Source of the DNA: JAVJSU01 sp040219275
Lineage (GTDB): Bacteria > Chloroflexota > Anaerolineae > Aggregatilineales > Phototrophicaceae
DNA length: 12,786 bases
Reading direction: 5' to 3'
Assembly (NCBI GenBank): GCA_040219275.1
Contig: JAVJSU010000088.1
Coordinates: 1-12,786, forward strand
Shown: piece by piece, positions 7,212 through 12,786 of the stretch
How positions within the stretch are numbered: position 1 is the stretch's first letter
Layout: each line of letters begins with the position of its first letter
Position numbers and translations under genes: made by a program
Notes under the pieces: model-generated
Databases searched by the model: none
What the model was told of the DNA's origin: nothing
The model's input: only the letters and a program-made list of their open reading frames with translations

Positions 7212-7237
7212 TCAGGAATGGAATTAGAAATTACAAT
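7209..7237 (+). promoter_or_regulatory. Promoter of the Xre regulator (decides its start codon)
   Basis: TTGTCA (7209-7214, 5/6) and TACAAT (7232-7237, 5/6) are separated by 17 bp. Transcription would start near 7244, downstream of the first in-frame ATG at 7238. That ATG cannot be used from this promoter, so the ATG at 7274 is favoured. Confidence 0.7.
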
Positions 7238-7273
7238 ATGATTGTCAAATGGCAACGAGTATGGAAGGTCAAT

Positions 7274-7612
7274 ATGATTGATAGCGACGGCAAAAAACAA
7301 CTTGGAGAGCGCGTGCGGAAGGCACGGCTAGCACTCGATTTGAAGCAAGGTGACCTAGCGGAGCGGGTTGGGGTTACTCAGGGCGTGATCTCTAATGTGG
7401 AGAATGGTGTATCGACGATTGCGGTGCCGGATTTACCGAAATGGGCGCAGGCGCTGGAACAACCGCTACTCTATTTCATCGAGGATGAATCGGTGGATGT
7501 GCGTGAACGTGCCTTAGCCATACTCAGCCGATTTCCGCCGGAACAACTCGAAATGGTTTTACAAATGCTCAAAGGCATGGCATCCGGTTTGAAATCAGAA
7601 AATAACGGCTAG
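7274..7612 (+). CDS. Xre/cI-type HTH transcriptional regulator
   Basis: From the ATG at 7274 this is a 112-aa protein with an N-terminal HTH_3 domain (residues about 9-65): LGERVRKARLAL, LKQGDLAERVGVTQGVISNVENG, then helices to about 70. A C-terminal helical tail includes ALAILSRFPPEQLEMVLQML. Xre proteins are usually repressors of mobile-element or phage genes. The start at 7274 is chosen because GGAAGG precedes it by 5 nt and a good promoter -10 box ends at 7237. An upstream ATG at 7238 would add 12 residues. It is divergent from the recombinase operon and probably represses it and itself through the intergenic repeats. Its TAG shares CTAG with the stop of the convergent FAD gene. Confidence 0.88.
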   Translation: MIDSDGKKQLGERVRKARLALDLKQGDLAERVGVTQGVISNVENGVSTIAVPDLPKWAQALEQPLLYFIEDESVDVRERALAILSRFPPEQLEMVLQMLKGMASGLKSENNG

Positions 7613-8949
7613 ATTTTCTTCAAGAGTCGTTTCACCCAAACACGCAGGATCCCCCACAACACACGTGGATGTACTAGATAGAGCGGGTGTTGGAGCATGT
7701 GTAAAACACGTAAGAGTGTGCGTGCAACAAAGGGATCATGCGGTGTTGCTAGAAATAGTTGGACGATGTAGAGATGGGCGAGATTATCGAACCATGTTGG
7801 TTTATCGCCTTCGGTTAAGGGATAGCGTCGATCTTCACTCGCCGCCATCAACCACGGGACAAGATTAACTCGTGACAATTTCCTGTGAAACCGATTTGCA
7901 AAGCCATCCAGAGTTGACGATTTCTTGAGTAGGGTTTTGAGTGCGTAAACGTGTAAGAGTGCCACCGTCATGCCCTGACCGTAGATGGGATCGAGCGCAC
8001 AGACTGCATCGCCAATAGCGATAAATCGATCCGGATAATGCTTGGCGCGTCCATAATGGCGCAAACGGTTGACCGCACGAAAGCCCGCAATCGGACTCAC
8101 AGGTGTTAAGGTCTGTATCCAACTCACTACTGTGGAATCAGGTAAGCTACGGGCATATTCCAGAAATGCCACTTCGTCAGTTGGCGGATAATCGGCATTC
8201 ATGCCCGCCAGCGTAATCACCACCTGCCGATTTTCCAGCACTGCCGCCGCCGCGCCACGATACAGATCAGGGATGATCCCCGGTTGAATGAGCACTGCCG
8301 GAATTTCCAATTCTATATCATCTGGAAGCTGATACCAGCGGGTGGCATAGCCCATCTTCGGATCAACGAGTGATTCGGCGGGTGCGGGATAGCCTGCTTC
8401 GGCGAGCCAGTCACCGGTCTTAGAATACCGTCCGGATGCGTCCACGATCAGATCAGCCTTAATGGATTTAGTTTCACCTGTTTCACGATTTTCTACCGTG
8501 CAACCTATCACTGCATGATGTTCGATTATGAGTTTTTTGACTTCGGTATTCGGGTAAAACTGAATGTTAGCGATGCCATGTGTGCGACAGCGAACCACAT
8601 ATTCAAGTAAGGTGCGCGACAATCCCCGCCCATAAACATCCGTTTTGACTTTGCCCACTTGGCCACCCGTTGTTAAGACGTGCGTATCATTACCCCATGT
8701 ATACAATGGCGCACCGAGCGACTCAAATTCGGCATCAATACCCGGATACAGGTCTTCAAGCAGTTCGCGTCCTTTAGCCAACAAGGTATGAACGTGGCGC
8801 TCCTGTGGCACCCCGTTTCGCCATGCCGGAGTGTCGGGGTAGGTATCACGTTCAATCAAGGTGACGGTTTCAAAAAAGTCGCTGAGCACGCGGGCGGTGA
8901 CCAATCCCGCCATTCCACCCCCGATGATGAGGGCATGTTTCCCAATCAT
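7609..8949 (-). CDS. FAD-dependent monooxygenase/oxidoreductase
   Basis: This 446-aa protein has the FAD signatures of the p-hydroxybenzoate hydroxylase/squalene-epoxidase-like superfamily. These are the Rossmann motif IIGGGMAGL (8-16) with E33 at the end of strand 2, DASGR (170-174), and RFIAIGDAVCALDPIYGQGM (308-327), which contacts the pyrophosphate and ribityl chain. Such enzymes oxidise small molecules with NAD(P)H and O2, and the substrate is unknown. There is no clear membrane anchor, but the C-terminal 60 residues are hydrophobic and basic and could associate with membranes. It is the last gene of a four-gene operon, and its ATG overlaps the membrane-protein stop as ATGA. Its TAG overlaps the convergent Xre stop at CTAG. 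Confidence 0.9.
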   Translation of the reverse strand: MIGKHALIIGGGMAGLVTARVLSDFFETVTLIERDTYPDTPAWRNGVPQERHVHTLLAKGRELLEDLYPGIDAEFESLGAPLYTWGNDTHVLTTGGQVGKVKTDVYGRGLSRTLLEYVVRCRTHGIANIQFYPNTEVKKLIIEHHAVIGCTVENRETGETKSIKADLIVDASGRYSKTGDWLAEAGYPAPAESLVDPKMGYATRWYQLPDDIELEIPAVLIQPGIIPDLYRGAAAAVLENRQVVITLAGMNADYPPTDEVAFLEYARSLPDSTVVSWIQTLTPVSPIAGFRAVNRLRHYGRAKHYPDRFIAIGDAVCALDPIYGQGMTVALLHVYALKTLLKKSSTLDGFANRFHRKLSRVNLVPWLMAASEDRRYPLTEGDKPTWFDNLAHLYIVQLFLATPHDPFVARTLLRVLHMLQHPLYLVHPRVLWGILRVWVKRLLKKI

Positions 8950-9956
8950 TTGTTGTGTACTCCATTTTCAACCAGCCGGACAAATTCTTGAACGGTTTCC
9001 CTGTAAGATAAATTCAGTTGCGAGATGTGATAGACCTGTTGGTATAGCTCTGATTCATGAGGTAGCAAATAGAAAGCATCCAGAATGGCGATGAGCAAAC
9101 GATAGTTTGCGAGTTCAGCCGATGCAAATGTGAAAATGCGCGGCTGGGGAATATTGTAAGGTGTGGTGAGATTGATTCTTTTGTAGAGCGTGTCAGCCAA
9201 TTGCTTGAGCTTGAAGTAAGTGCGTAGTCGAGCTGGATAGTGAATCCAGTAAAGATAACGATCCGGTCCGATAAGCACGCCCAGTGAAAGCATGTAGGTT
9301 GTGCGGCTGATCTCGGCGGCAACGTACAGATGCGTATCAATCACGCGCCAGTTGGTGAGGAGTTTGACCACACCATCCACCAGAAAGAGGGTTGCGGCAA
9401 GTGAGGAAGACAGCATAAAGAGGATAAACCACAGGTGATGGGCTTCGCGCACTTCCGTTTTTTGCTCGTGGAGGAGCTGGCGCGTCATGGGTACAAGTGA
9501 AAATGCCGCAGACAGGTTGGCAAAACTGACCAGACCATTCGAGATGATTTGTACCTGTAGGTAGGGCAGTCGCTGATAGCCTACGACGCAAAACACGATC
9601 ATCAACATGAGGTAGGCAATCATGATACCGTCAATGGTTTTAGGAATGTCGAAGCGCGTGTATTTTCGGATCACCACCAGGTAACCGTACGTGATGAAAC
9701 CTGATGACAGCAACACTTTAGTGATCGTAACCACAGGCAGACCTGTATCAACAAAATAGCTTTGTAGTTGTGCTTCGAGCTTGTAGTTGTGCAGATAGTA
9801 GATGATGCCCATGTTGAACACCATCAGCCACAGGTAAAAACGCGGCATCTTGAAAATGTTGCTGTTACTGACCACGTTGTACAGGCGTGTGAAGTAAAGC
9901 AACCACCACAAAAAGGATATGGGCAGGATGAAATGCACGGTTTCGATCTGTGACAT
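8946..9956 (-). CDS. Seven-helix membrane protein, MAB_1171c/DUF6545-like
   Basis: This 336-aa protein has about seven hydrophobic segments (roughly 8-25, 40-57, 73-97, 110-127, 137-157, 173-195, 212-231). A soluble helical C-terminal region (about 240-336) follows, containing ANYRLLIAILDAFYLL. That matches the RRVIEIRDxxLxL-type motif I associate with the DUF6545 domain of actinobacterial 'MAB_1171c putative transporter' proteins. Family assignment is from memory of pattern and context, since no search was possible. Those relatives are often found beside Xre and ImmA/IrrE-like proteins, as here. It may sense a signal at the membrane or move a small molecule. It starts 3 nt after the ImmA-like stop and overlaps the FAD gene by 4 nt. 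Confidence 0.7.
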   Translation of the reverse strand: MSQIETVHFILPISFLWWLLYFTRLYNVVSNSNIFKMPRFYLWLMVFNMGIIYYLHNYKLEAQLQSYFVDTGLPVVTITKVLLSSGFITYGYLVVIRKYTRFDIPKTIDGIMIAYLMLMIVFCVVGYQRLPYLQVQIISNGLVSFANLSAAFSLVPMTRQLLHEQKTEVREAHHLWFILFMLSSSLAATLFLVDGVVKLLTNWRVIDTHLYVAAEISRTTYMLSLGVLIGPDRYLYWIHYPARLRTYFKLKQLADTLYKRINLTTPYNIPQPRIFTFASAELANYRLLIAILDAFYLLPHESELYQQVYHISQLNLSYRETVQEFVRLVENGVHNK

Positions 9957-9959
9957 GGC

Positions 9960-10466
9960 TCAATCTCCGGTAAAGGTATCGCCAGTGAAAGGCGGCATGT
10001 AGATATCGTCGGCGTGATCGGTCAGGGTGAGTTCGTGAAGGCGTTTGTGGGTGGCGGCATGATTTTGGACCAGAATGGCAAAGTATTCTGCTTCATCTTC
10101 CTGTTCTCTCTTCACCGGATCTGTGTAAAGTTTCATTGTGCGCGTGTTGACATGGACAAGTAACCATTCGATCAGCTCATCGTGTGTGTTGACCTGAACC
10201 CGAACGGCATGACCCAGAACAAGGTGTGCAATCTCATGGAGTTGGATATGCAATTGTAGATTAGGATGGCGTTTTGCGTCGTAGACGATGTAATCCCGCT
10301 TCGGTGTACTCAGGCAGATGCCCGAATAATCATAGAGGTTCATCGACATGATTTCAATCTGCCGCTGACGGGTGTGAGCAACATGACGAATGAAGTCGCT
10401 AAAAGTAAAGTGATGCCAGTCGTAGTGTAAGCTGTCAATGGCAAAACGGACACGCTTTGTATCCAT
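9960..10466 (-). CDS. ImmA/IrrE-family metallopeptidase-like protein
   Basis: This 168-aa protein has a zinc-protease motif, QLHEIAHLVLGH (H77, E78, H81). Downstream is EQEDEAEYFA (residues 121-130), the usual position of the third Glu ligand in ImmA/IrrE proteins. This family cleaves Xre-type repressors (ImmA-ImmR in ICEBs1, IrrE-DdrO in Deinococcus). The gene for an Xre regulator lies directly upstream, so that protein is the likely substrate by analogy. ATG 10466 has CAGG about 8 nt before it. The C-terminus is a short FTGD repeat. It lies 56 nt after the Xre gene and 3 nt before the membrane-protein gene. Confidence 0.85.
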   Translation of the reverse strand: MDTKRVRFAIDSLHYDWHHFTFSDFIRHVAHTRQRQIEIMSMNLYDYSGICLSTPKRDYIVYDAKRHPNLQLHIQLHEIAHLVLGHAVRVQVNTHDELIEWLLVHVNTRTMKLYTDPVKREQEDEAEYFAILVQNHAATHKRLHELTLTDHADDIYMPPFTGDTFTGD

Positions 10467-10522
10467 GACATGACCTGCTGTAAATGAACTTGAGATGTTA
10501 AGTGATAGGCACCGGTGTGAAG

Positions 10523-10957
10523 CTAGCGTTCGTCGTTAAAGTCTGGCTGAGGCGGGGTAGGTTGTCCGGTACGTTCCGCATTTTCTTTATCGAGTACCCA
10601 TTCGATGATCTCTTGAATCTGACGTAGCGAACGTGGGGAGAGATCTTTACTCAGATGGCTTCGCAGGTGAATGACTGGCAGATCATCGTCAGAAGTCTGG
10701 TTGATGAGGGTTACAGCCTGTTCGGTGGTGCTGGCGTTCAGGATTTCCATGGAAACATCGAAGAAACTGATAATCGAACGTGCGGTTTCCAGTGAGGTGT
10801 TTTGACGCTGTCCGCTGATAAGCAACGAAAGCTGAGACGCACTGATCCCTGTAGCGCGCGCGACATCTGCCGCACGATAGGGTGTGCCATCGGTTCGGGT
10901 GCGGTGTGCGAACAGCAGGTTCAAGATTTCTGAAAACGCAAGTGGCGTATCCACCAT
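10523..10957 (-). CDS. Xre-type HTH regulator of the ImmA/7TM/FAD cassette
   Basis: From the ATG at 10957 the protein is 144 aa. The N-terminal HTH covers about 10-75, with YRAADVARATGISASQLSLL as helix-turn-helix. The C-terminal helix SPRSLRQIQEIIEWVLDKE is like that of HTH proteins paired with ImmA-type peptidases. The tail is Pro-rich and acidic. The ATG at 10957 is preferred because AGGGG lies just upstream. The longer frame from 11032 adds 25 residues of Phe/Tyr-rich sequence lying between the promoter and the gene. It probably autoregulates through the palindrome at 11063-11084 and may be cleaved by the ImmA-like protein downstream. Confidence 0.85.
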   Translation of the reverse strand: MVDTPLAFSEILNLLFAHRTRTDGTPYRAADVARATGISASQLSLLISGQRQNTSLETARSIISFFDVSMEILNASTTEQAVTLINQTSDDDLPVIHLRSHLSKDLSPRSLRQIQEIIEWVLDKENAERTGQPTPPQPDFNDER

Positions 10958-11047
10958 AATCCCCTGATAAACTCGATCACGGGTACTTGTTTGTTGAAAA
11001 TTGAAAACGAAAAGTTTACAATAGTAAAACAAAAAGCATATACCTAC

Positions 11048-11076
11048 ATTTTACTTTGTTATTGTCAAAATTGCAA
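11048..11076 (-). promoter_or_regulatory. Candidate promoter of the HTH-ImmA-7TM-FAD operon
   Basis: On the minus strand TTGCAA (11076-11071, 4/6) and TAAAAT (11053-11048, 5/6) are 17 bp apart. A perfect TTGACA at 11068-11063 is an alternative -35 box, but its best -10 (TATATG, 11042-11037) is 20 bp away. Either way the palindrome 11063-11084 covers the -35 region. Confidence 0.5.
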
Positions 11077-11084
11077 TTCTGACA
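11063..11084. promoter_or_regulatory. 22-bp near-perfect palindromic operator
   Basis: TGTCA at 11063-11067 and TGACA at 11080-11084 flank the perfect 10-bp palindrome AATTGCAATT (11069-11078), giving one mismatched base pair over 22 bp. It lies between the leftward Xre operon and the rightward small acidic gene and overlaps the -35 region of the former, as expected for a dimeric repressor site. Confidence 0.65.
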
Positions 11085-11148
11085 GCACAACCCTGCACTC
11101 CTCATCTATTGTCGTGCTGTCCAGCATATAGTGATGAGGACGACAACC

Positions 11149-11337
11149 ATGACAGAGCCTGACTCGCGCTCTCAAGAGGACTTGTTGCATGACATTTTGA
11201 TTCTGCTGGAGCACTTCCCTGACGGCATCGTGATTCAACTTACCGAAGAATGGGAACGTATTGCCCACGAAAACGGCTGGTTGCCACCACCCCGACAGGA
11301 TCAGCCCAAAGACATGAACAATGACGTTATGGATTAA
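11149..11337 (+). CDS. Small acidic protein of unknown function, divergent from the Xre cassette
   Basis: This is a 62-aa protein from ATG 11149, with GAGGA at 11136-11140 placed 8 nt upstream. Upstream in-frame starts (GTG 11131, ATG 11134) have no such site. The sequence is amphipathic and acidic: SQEDLLHDILILLEHFPDGI, then LTEEWERIAHENGWLPPP and a polar tail. I recognise no family. It is transcribed away from the Xre operon across the palindromic operator, so it may be controlled by the same regulator. A longer overlapping frame on the other strand (11065-11400) covers the promoter and lacks support. The same frame continues past two TAA codons with protein-like sequence. Confidence 0.55.
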   Translation: MTEPDSRSQEDLLHDILILLEHFPDGIVIQLTEEWERIAHENGWLPPPRQDQPKDMNNDVMD

Positions 11338-11536
11338 CGCTATACCGTCGATGAGGTCATCTAACGCTACCATGACCATAAATCCAAATTTGCAGATCAT
11401 GCTTACGATGATGATTTTCAGGGACGATATGGCTTCACGTATGCGATTTATGCTTCATCCACCCGCCAATTTCTATGATTAGTGCGTTTAAGCCGTCCCG
11501 ATTGGTAACATCGCAGGTTGATTAGGTTTCTCCATA

Positions 11537-11870
11537 AGCGATGAAACGCGCAGAGAGGGTGCTGTTTGATGTGCGCTTCATGCTGTGCCGTGTGCTTTCG
11601 GTTTTACAGATCGGTGATGGTTGGTTAGGACTGCTAACGTCTGCCCTGCACCGGATTCTGCTCTGGCTCCGTCGTCTGTTATGCACGGAGTAATGCCATC
11701 GTTGCACGTTTCGTCGCCGTGTCAAGGCGCGTGTATCTGGCTTGTGCCGCTACGCTCATTGCACGCGTCCAGGGATTCCCTTGACACAACGACTGATAGA
11801 AACGTGCCGAAGGCGTTGCAACTCCGGCATAAGGTCGGAGCGAATAGCAGGCGGTCAACGCCGGGAGACA
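11537..11870 (+). ncRNA. Candidate structured RNA (or hairpin-rich DNA element) upstream of ssb
   Basis: Stems in order: AGC-ATGAA-GCGCA (11537-11552, two small bulges) with TGCGCTTCATGCT (11572-11584); GTTAG/CTAAC (11624-11638, 5-nt loop); CTCCGT/ACGGAG (11667-11690); the nested 104-nt hairpin at 11704-11807; CTCCG/CGGAG (11822-11840); GGCG/CGCC (11850-11862). The density and the nested 9-bp helices are hard to explain by chance, and the last hairpin ends just before the ssb ribosome site. It matches no RNA class I recognise: the conserved RNase P and tmRNA sequences are not seen. The strand is assumed from ssb. It could instead be a leader regulating ssb or a single-strand origin/transfer structure. 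Confidence 0.4.
11704..11807. repeat. Long nested inverted repeat (104 nt)
   Basis: GCACGTTTC (11704-11712) pairs with GAAACGTGC (11799-11807). GTCG (11713-11716) pairs with CGAC (11790-11793). GTGTCAAGG (11719-11727) pairs with CCTTGACAC (11779-11787). CGCGTGTA (11728-11735) pairs with TGCACGCG (11760-11767), with one wobble. GGC-TTGT-GCC (11739-11748) caps one branch. The outer helix could extend through GTTGCA (11701-11706) and TGCAAC (11817-11822) in an alternative fold. Confidence 0.8.
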
Positions 11871-11877
11871 AAATCTT

Positions 11878-12264
11878 ATGTCCTATCAAACGCACATTAT
11901 CGTCGGTAACCTCGGAGACACACCGGAACTGCGCGAAGCCAATGGTCAGCCAGTTGCCACCTTCTCAGTCGCGGTCAACAATCGCCGTGGTGAGACACAA
12001 ACGACAACCTGGTATCGCGTCACGGTCTGGAACGGATTGGCAGAAACAGTCACCAAGTATCTGGAAAAAGGACGGCGGGTGCTGGTTGAAGGTCACAATT
12101 TACGTGCGAGTGCCTATATCGACCGTGAAGGCAATCCCCGTGCAAGCCTTGAACTGACTGCCAACCGCGTGCAGTTTATGGACAGCGCGACAGACAGCGA
12201 AGGCGATGAAGACGAAACTGGCGACGGTGACGACGACAATCCCTCGAAAGATATTCCATTCTAG
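11878..12264 (+). CDS. ssb: Single-stranded DNA-binding protein
   Basis: This 128-aa protein has the OB-fold pattern of bacterial SSB: HIIVGNLGDTPELREANG, VATFSVAVNN, TTTWYRVTVWNGLAETVTKYL, KGRRVLVEGHNL and a LELTANRVQFM strand. A short very acidic linker (about 103-122) then ends in the DIPF tip that recruits replication and repair partners. It works as a tetramer on ssDNA. The linker is short compared with the 160-180 aa of many chromosomal SSBs, which fits a second or element-borne copy, although short chromosomal versions exist. GGGAG lies about 11 nt before the ATG, directly after a hairpin. It is followed by a strong terminator, so it is probably monocistronic. Confidence 0.95.
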   Translation: MSYQTHIIVGNLGDTPELREANGQPVATFSVAVNNRRGETQTTTWYRVTVWNGLAETVTKYLEKGRRVLVEGHNLRASAYIDREGNPRASLELTANRVQFMDSATDSEGDEDETGDGDDDNPSKDIPF

Positions 12265-12287
12265 TGCAGAGCTGATCTAAGACGGAA

Positions 12288-12317
12288 GGCGGTCATGGCA
12301 ACATGATCGCCTTTTTT
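12288..12317 (+). terminator. Intrinsic terminator of ssb
   Basis: GGCGGTCATG (12288-12297) pairs with CATGATCGCC (12302-12311), 10 bp with one G-T wobble, closed by a GCAA tetraloop and followed by six T (12312-12317). It starts 23 nt after the ssb stop. Confidence 0.93.
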
Positions 12318-12379
12318 GTGCAATGTGCAGAGTGTCTGTTGTGGTCGGGATTTTTACCTTCACGAGTGCGTTATTGGCT

Positions 12380-12385
12380 TATAAT
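12380..12385 (+). promoter_or_regulatory. -10 box candidate for the SUKH-3-like gene
   Basis: A perfect TATAAT lies 58 bp upstream of the ATG at 12444. The expected -35 region (CCTTCA, 12357-12362) is poor, so support is limited to the -10 box and position. Confidence 0.35.
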
Positions 12386-12443
12386 AATTCTTGAAGGCAA
12401 CACTGGTTCGTCTATCACGAGTCAACATTTGGAGGTATACAAA

Positions 12444-12653
12444 ATGTATCAATTTTCTCCGGTGACATTAAAACTTCTGAAAGAAAGTGGTTGGACAGTA
12501 GACCGTTCTATCAACATCGATCCATACAAGCAGTTTTTTAAGGAAACCAATCAGCCTTATTCAGATACTGTTCTTGATTTTTTAAGGTCTTTTGGAGACC
12601 TTACGGTTAGGTTTCCACTTGATAACAATCCAACATTCATAGAAGAATACTAG
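12444..12653 (+). CDS. SUKH-3-like immunity protein, short/truncated
   Basis: This is a 69-aa protein from ATG 12444 with a near-ideal GGAGG at 12431-12435. The sequence LKLLKESGWTVDRSINI, then a DTVLDFLRSFGDLTVRFP block, matches the N-terminal pattern of SUKH-3 domains ('L..aGW..gR.v', then 'v..FL..fGgL'). SUKH proteins neutralise polymorphic toxins, including nucleases. The usual domain is about twice this length, so this is probably a truncated orphan immunity gene. No toxin gene is visible beside it. Its TAG shares a CTAG with an opposing frame that could be inserted DNA. The frame upstream to 12303 has no ribosome site and is not used. Confidence 0.65.
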   Translation: MYQFSPVTLKLLKESGWTVDRSINIDPYKQFFKETNQPYSDTVLDFLRSFGDLTVRFPLDNNPTFIEEY

Positions 12654-12786
12654 CAACCGGACATCAAACAGAAGTTCGGTCTGAAGAGAATAGGAATGGG
12701 ATCATCAAAGACGAATCGTCGTTCTAACCAATCCCAGCCGACGCGAAAAATACTCAAGTCGTGGCGGTCAGTGCGGTCAACCTCGG
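12650..12786 (-). CDS. C-terminal fragment of an unidentified protein, possibly a transposase (runs off the right edge)
   Basis: On the minus strand one frame is open from the right edge to a TAG at 12652-12650. It encodes about 44 residues, including RHDLSIFRVGWDWLERRF and an Asp-Asp-Pro-Ile-Pro stretch, ending CLMSGC. The Trp/Phe/Arg-rich composition looks like real protein, and the pattern recalls the ends of some DDE transposases, but I cannot name the family. The only competitor on the plus strand is a low-complexity Ser/Arg/Lys frame from 12696. Its stop overlaps that of the truncated SUKH-like gene. Confidence 0.4.
   Translation of the reverse strand, partial: EVDRTDRHDLSIFRVGWDWLERRFVFDDPIPILFRPNFCLMSGC

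Larger units (their letters stand above)
4899..7612. mobile_element. Recombination/control module of a probable integrated element
   Basis: A large serine recombinase, two small proteins upstream in its operon and a divergent Xre repressor with shared operators form the typical integration/control end of a phage or integrative element. The recombinase abuts tRNA-Ser(GCT), suggesting that one element end lies at or near 4995-5070. I found no second copy of the tRNA 3' end in the window, so the other boundary is unknown. The ssb and accessory genes up to the right edge could belong to it. Confidence 0.5.
11338..11877. other. 540-bp region with no convincing long gene, rich in stem-loops
   Basis: The left part (11338-11480) continues the frame of the small acidic gene with two early TAA codons followed by about 36 open codons, possibly a decayed end. 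The right part (11537-11870) has at least six stem-loops, described separately. One 50-aa frame, 11541-11693 (+), starting MKRAERVLFD with a Leu/Arg-rich hydrophobic C-terminal half, has no ribosome site and overlaps the stems. I do not call it a gene. Confidence 0.6.

Noticed and set aside
11065..11400. 111-aa minus-strand frame opposite the small acidic gene
   Set aside because: It covers the operator and promoter region and has no ribosome site. The opposite frame has a good one and more protein-like sequence.
11701..11822. attC-like (integron) recombination site
   Set aside because: The stem-loop has GTTGC-type ends but not the RYYYAAC / GTTRRRY core pair, and no integron integrase is present.
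11621..12157. 178-aa plus-strand frame overlapping ssb
   Set aside because: It overlaps the clear ssb gene in another frame, has no ribosome site and is Ser/Arg-rich like a shadow frame.
1..12786. CRISPR array
   Set aside because: No regularly spaced direct repeats of 20-40 nt were seen, and there are no cas genes.

Overview
The window looks like an accessory stretch of a Chloroflexota (Anaerolineae-like) chromosome. The assignment is an inference. It rests on a secreted protein with Thr/Pro-rich 'TATPT' linkers, a CPBP protease, mixed GTG/ATG starts and moderate GC. No rRNA or other strong taxonomic marker is present.

Layout. (1) Positions 1-97: the start of an IS5-family transposase leaving the left edge. 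(2) Positions 122-4645, minus strand: a tightly packed operon of CPBP intramembrane protease, secreted and membrane-anchored pseudo-peptidase (MA-like), rlmN and an HNH-motif protein. Junctions are 2 nt, TAATG and GTGA, and a sigma70-type promoter lies upstream. (3) Positions 4738-5066, plus strand: a promoter, tRNA-Ser(UGA), tRNA-Ser(GCU) and a strong intrinsic terminator. (4) Positions 4899-7612: a recombination module with an Xre-type regulator facing a three-gene operon (Fis-like HTH, an unlisted 59-aa protein, a large serine recombinase). The shared intergenic region carries repeated AATCTAAT-type operators. The recombinase frame runs antisense through the tRNA terminator and into tRNA-Ser(GCU). 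(5) Positions 7609-10957, minus strand: a four-gene cassette of Xre HTH regulator, ImmA/IrrE-like metallopeptidase, seven-helix membrane protein (MAB_1171c/DUF6545-like) and FAD-dependent monooxygenase. A 22-bp near-perfect palindrome sits over its promoter, and a small acidic protein is encoded divergently. (6) Positions 11338-11877: no convincing long gene, but an unusual run of stem-loops including a 104-nt nested hairpin directly ahead of ssb. (7) ssb with a strong terminator, then a truncated SUKH-3-type immunity gene. Its stop shares a CTAG with an oppositely oriented partial ORF at the right edge, possibly a transposase tail.

The most interesting parts are the HTH/ImmA/7TM/FAD cassette with its palindromic operator, which looks like a protease-controlled or membrane-sensed regulatory system with an oxidoreductase output, and the hairpin-rich region before ssb, which is a candidate structured RNA or single-strand DNA element. 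The recombinase-tRNA overlap suggests that region 4 is an integrated element with one end near tRNA-Ser(GCU). The other end was not found.
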